From the NCBI GenBank assembly GCA_036785325.1, contig JAXIVH010000050.1:1-64000 (forward strand): 64,000 nt of DNA, read 5' to 3'. Numbering within the stretch: the stretch's first letter is position 1; the number at the start of each line of letters is the position of its first letter. Positions 59,819 through 64,000 of the stretch are shown one piece after another. The position numbers and the translations under genes were made by a program. This DNA is from Urophycis tenuis. Taxonomy: Eukaryota; Chordata; Actinopteri; Gadiformes; Phycidae. Under the pieces are notes generated by a model. It saw nothing but the letters and a program-made list of their open reading frames with translations, was not told the origin of the DNA and made no database searches.

Positions 59819-62587
59819 TTCGTTAGAGTTATCTCGATGACCCCCCCCACCTCATCCAACGACTCGGTAGTTGAATAGGGGATCAAAGGCAGTTGCACTC
59901 GCCAATATCTAGTCATCCGCAGCTCTCTTTTCCCATATTACCAAGAATGAAGTAAAACGAAATGGTTATCTGTCTTGTTGTGATATAACCGCTGATTTGG
60001 AGATATAGACTTGTTTTTCCTTTTCCCAAAGGTTTTCTTTGTTCCAAGATGAAGGTCAATCTAGTTTGAGTGAAGGTACTTCCAATGCATTGGTATATTT
60101 ACTTATTTGAATAAAGACGAGTCACAGCTGGAGTGAGACTTTTCTTTTCCATTTCTATTTTAGTATAAACGTGCTATCGAAATATTAGGACACGTCATCA
60201 GTAGTGGACCCTGGGATCATAGGGTGTTTCTGGCCATTGTCACTATACACCCTCACCCAAGGGAGGCCCCCCCGAGAGTGATCAATTCTCAAGGTGTGTC
60301 GTTTCCAAAATGGAATTGGTATTGGGTTTAAGCTTTTTTAGGAGTGATCATTTGTTGAGGTAACGTCGAGGTAAGTAAAGGTAAGTAAAACACTTTTTAG
60401 GATACATTGTTTTGGATATGGAGAGGAGGGGGCACATACTTACCCCCTGACCAGCACAAACCAGTTGTTAACACCGCTAGGTAGCCCTGGTTTGGCCAAT
60501 CAGGGCCGGAGCTTGGTTCTTGTCCTCTGTTGGGTCCAGATGAACTAGCAGAAAACTGGGGTCACGAAGGACCGAGGCCAGCCGTGACAAAGCACTGCCT
60601 CCACGGTCCCCCAATGCAGCTATCCTCAGCGATGGGTGTCCAGACCTAGGAAAGACCAAGACCAGCCCCGACCAGCGGTGCCTTCCCAGTCGGTCCCAGG
60701 GTAGGAAAGGCCAAGGCCAGCCACGACTAAGCACTGCCTCCCTGGCCCCTCCAGGACCCCATGCCGAACAGCCTGTTAATAACAATTCCTGTGCCCCATA
60801 CACCGCGCGACTACAGCGATTGTGTAGGAAGTTGACCTTAGAGAAGACTCAATGGCTTACTTTCCTCACCCAAAACAACAATTTCTTGGGGTAGTCTATT
60901 CTCGCCGTAGGTACTTCAGTAATGGGTTTTTTTGTGAAAAGTTTTCCGGATGAAATGCATGCTGGGTAATTGTCTTCTTCCTCCAATATGTCAAGTGTAG
61001 GTTAAGGTTAGGGTAGATTTAGGGGTAGAGTTAGCAGTTAACCTTAACGTTAGGTTTGAAGTAAATGGGAGGGGTTGCGGTTAGGGTTAAGGTTAGGGCT
61101 GAGGTTAGGGTTAGGTATAAGGTTACGGTTTAGGGTTAAGGTTAGGGTTAAGGTTAGGGTTACGGTTAGGGCTAAGGTTAGGGCTAAGGTTAGAGTAAGG
61201 GTTAGGGTTAGCGTTACGGTTAGGGTAAGGTTAGGGTTAGAGGTTAGGGGTTAGGGGTTAGGGTTAAGATGAGGGCTGAGGTTAGGGTTAAGGTTAGGGC
61301 TGAGGTTAGGGTTAGGTTTAAGGTTAGGGATAAGGTTAGGGTTGGGGTTACGGCTGAGATTGGGGTTAAGGTTAGGGTTGAGGTTAGGGTTAGTGTTATG
61401 GATAAGGTTAGGTTAAGTGTTAGGGCCAAGGTTAGGGTTAAGGTTATGGTTAAGATTAGGGTTAGGGCTAGAATTAGGGTTAGGGCTAAGGTTAGGGTTA
61501 GGGTTATGGCTGAGGTTAGGGTTAAGGTTAGGTTTGAGGTTAGGGTTAAGGTTAGGGCCAAGGTTAGGGTTAGGGTTAAGGTTAGGGTTAGGGCTAAGGT
61601 TAGGGTTAGGGTTATGGCTGAGGCTAGGGTTAGGGCTAAAGTTAGGGCAAAGGTTAGAGTTAGGGTTAGCGTTAGAGTTAGGGTAGGGTTAGTGTTGGAG
61701 GTTAGGGTAGGCTTAGGGTTAGAGTTAGAGTAGGGGTTAGGGTTAGAGTTAGAGTAGGGGTTAGGGTTAGTGTTAAGGCTAAGGTTAGGGGTTGAGGTTA
61801 GTGTTAAGATTAGGGCCAAGGTAAGGGTTAGTGTTAGGGTTGAGTTAGGGTTAGGGCTAAGGTTAGGCCTATGGTTAGGGTTGGGGTTGAGGTTATCCCT
61901 AGGGTTAGAGTTAGAGCTAGAGATTGAGGAAGGTAGAGTCAAGGTGAGACAGTCTGTACGGACTGAACTCACCCCCGCCGGATCGGGCTAGTACACTCTA
62001 TCTCCCCCAACTCCCTCATTTCCATGAGGGAAGACAGGGGAGAAGAGATGGGAGGAGTATATATATTTAATATATATTTTTTTAGTAAATAAATACATCG
62101 AGAGACTCACCGCTGGAGTGGGTATTAATCTTTGTATTCAAGGTTGTTCCTCCTCTTTTGATTCCTCGCTGGTGGTGCGTCGTCTCCACCTAGTGGTCGT
62201 TTTGTGAAGAAGAGTTATAGAAATAGAAATAGAAATACTCTATTGTTCCCAGGTTGGGAAATTGCATTAATAGGTAAGTAATAATAATAATAATAGGTAA
62301 TTGCAATAGTTGGTAAGGTAATCTATATTTAATTTATTTATTTATATTTGTATATTTATTTAGTCTATTTATTTATTCATTTTTGTTTATTTATTTATTT
62401 AGATAAAGAGGATCACAGCTGGAGTGAGTTTTTAGTCTTTGTGTTAAAGGCTGGTTGCCTTCTTTTGATTCTTCAGTGGTGGTCCATCGCCTCCATCTAG
62501 TGGTCGTTTTGTGAATAACAGTTGGTAAGGTAATATAAATGGGTTGTGTAGAGAGCCCGTTCTTTCGATGGCCCTGGCTCGGTTAGG
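59819..62587 (+). repeat. Unit 13 (long)
   Basis: Tract 60998-61923, extra segment 61924-62587. Carries the unit 9 private variants TTTCCAAAATGG and AGCCACGACTAAG but not its two extra tract steps. Confidence 0.93.
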
Positions 62588-64000
62588 TTCGTTAGAGTTA
62601 TCTCGATGACCCCCCCCCCACCTCATCCAACGACTCGGTAGTTGAATAGGGGATCAAAGGCAGTTGCACTCGCCAATATCTAGTCATCCGCAGCTCTCTT
62701 TTCCCATATTACCAAGAATGAAGTAAAACGAAATGGTTATCTGTCTTGTTGTGATATAACCGCTGATTTGGAGATATAGACTTGTTTTTCCTTTTCGCAA
62801 AGGTTTTCTTTGTTCCAAGATGAAGGTCAATCTAGTTTGATTGAAGGTACTTCCAATGCATTGGTATATTTACTTATTTGAATAAAGACGAGTCACAGCT
62901 GGAGTGAGACTTTTCTTTTCCATTTCTATTTTAGTATAAACGTGCTATCGAAATATTAGGACACGTCATCAGTAGTGGACCCTGGGATCATAGGGTGTTT
63001 CTGGCCATTGTCACTATACACCCTCACCCAAGGGAGGCCCCCCCGAGAGTGATCAATTCTCAAGGTGTGTCGTTTCCGAAATGGAATTGGTATTGGGTTT
63101 AAGCTTTTTTAGGAGTGATCATTTGTTGAGGTAACGTCGAGGTAAGTAAAGGTAAGTAAAACACTTTTTAGGATACATTGTTTTGGTTATGGAGAGGAGG
63201 GGGCACATACTTACCCCCTGACCAGCACAAACCAGTTGTTAACACCGCTAGGTAGCCCTGGTTTGGCCAATCAGGGCCGGAGCTTGGTTCTTGTCCTCTG
63301 TTGGGTCCAGATGAACTAGCAGAAAACTGGGGTCACGAAGGACCGAGGCCAGCCGTGACAAAGCACTGCCTCCACGGTCCCCCAATGCAGCTATCCTCAG
63401 CGATGGGTGTCCAGACCTAGGAAAGACCAAGACCAGCCCCGACCAGCGGTGCCTTCCCAGTCGGTCCCAGGGTAGGAAAGGCCAAGGCCAGCCGCGACTA
63501 AGCACTGCCTCCCTGGCCCCTCCAGGACCCCATGCCGAACAGCCTGTTAATAACAATTCCTGTGCCCCATACACCGCGCGACTACAGAGATTGTGTAGGA
63601 AGTTGACCTTAGAGAAGACTCAATGGCTTACTTTCCTCACCCAAACCAAACAATTTCTTGGGGTAGTCTATTCTCGCCGTAGGTACTTCAGTAATGGGTT
63701 TTTTTGTGAAAAGTTTTCCGGATGAAATGCATGCTGGGTAATTGTCTTCTTCCTCCAATATGTCAAGTGTAGGTTAAGGTTAGGGTAGATTTAGGGGTAG
63801 AGTTAGCAGTTAACCTTAACGTTAGGTTTGAAGTAAATGGGAGGGGTTGCGGTTAGGGTTAAGGTTAGGGCTGAGGTTAGGGTTAGGTATAAGGTTACGG
63901 TTTAGGGTTAAGGTTAGGGTTAAGGTTAGGGTTACGGTTAGGGCTAAGGTTAGGGCTAAGGTTAGAGTAAGGGTTAGGGTTAGCGTTACGGTTAGGGTAA
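62588..64000 (+). repeat. Unit 14 (cut by window end)
   Basis: Non-telomeric part 62588-63769, then the first 231 bp of the telomere-like tract. It shares TTTTCGCAAAGG with unit 10 and CACCCAAACCAAACAA with units 4 and 6. The array evidently continues past the window. Confidence 0.93.

Larger units (their letters stand above)
29571..64000 (+). repeat. Array of 14 subtelomere-like units (13 complete, one cut by the window end)
   Basis: Unit starts, marked by TTCGTTAGAGTTATCTCGATG (TTCATTTTAAG in unit 1), are at 29571, 31417, 33484, 35551, 38315, 40393, 43187, 45958, 48732, 51515, 54280, 57039, 59819 and 62588. Units have up to three parts: a non-telomeric segment of about 1.18 kb, a degenerate telomere-like tract of 0.6-0.9 kb, and in nine units an extra segment of about 0.66-0.70 kb. 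Spacings are 1846, 2067, 2067, 2764, 2078, 2794, 2771, 2774, 2783, 2765, 2759, 2780 and 2769 bp. All units are in the same orientation. Confidence 0.95.

Noticed and set aside
60945..60975. ZNF143 binding site beside the telomere-like tract
   Set aside because: GCATGCTGGGTAATTG needs a one-base insertion to fit the known spacing, and unit 1 has a different sequence there.
29571..64000. True chromosome-terminal telomere
   Set aside because: Tracts are degenerate, identical in hexamer order between units, and separated by non-telomeric sequence; they are internal copies.

Overview
The window is eukaryotic, almost certainly vertebrate and subtelomeric or another telomere-repeat-rich heterochromatic region. 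Telomere-type TTAGGG sequence is abundant and always lies with its G-rich strand on +, so the chromosome end, if near, lies to the right. Everything else is tandem repeat with no intact gene of recognisable function. A fish-like genome is my guess, because one embedded exon fragment recalls a transposon-associated protein family I associate with ray-finned fish. The species cannot be identified from the sequence.

Region 1 (1-28,500) is a nested satellite domain. A 214-bp monomer (84 copies by counting a fixed anchor) is interrupted by 11 copies of one cassette of about 1 kb. Each cassette has a left arm of about 190 bp, a TA/TG/CG alternating microsatellite of variable length, and a 698-bp block with no net length change in any copy. 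On the minus strand the block holds an exon-like segment of 504 bp bounded by good splice-site matches. Seven of the 11 copies share one CpG-type nonsense change. Monomer runs between cassettes number 9, 2, 7, 6, 7, 4, 29, 10, 6, 2 and 2.

Region 2 (28,391-29,570) is a boundary. It holds a decayed last monomer, a minisatellite of about 43 bp with three ATTGG boxes, a 16-base C run, a CTCF-like site, a minisatellite built on AAATTGGG plus telomere-like words, and a near-pure interstitial TTAGGG tract.

Region 3 (29,571-64,000 and beyond) is an array of 14 units. Each unit has about 1.18 kb of non-telomeric sequence followed by about 0.9 kb of degenerate telomere-like hexamers. In nine units a further segment of about 0.66-0.70 kb follows, with two CTCF-like motifs and poly(A)-signal modules resembling a retroviral LTR. 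Units are therefore about 2.07 kb (short) or 2.77 kb (long). Units 8-10 and 12-14 share private variants, giving a higher-order period of about 11.08 kb.

No protein-coding gene, tRNA, rRNA or CRISPR array is supported. Many open frames exist only because 6-bp telomere-like and TG repeats cannot create stops in some frames, or because one open stretch has been copied by array expansion. The most interesting aspects are the architecture (exon fragment amplified inside a satellite; CTCF-like and LTR-like modules placed periodically beside telomere-like tracts) and signs of how the arrays grew. All motif calls are by eye.
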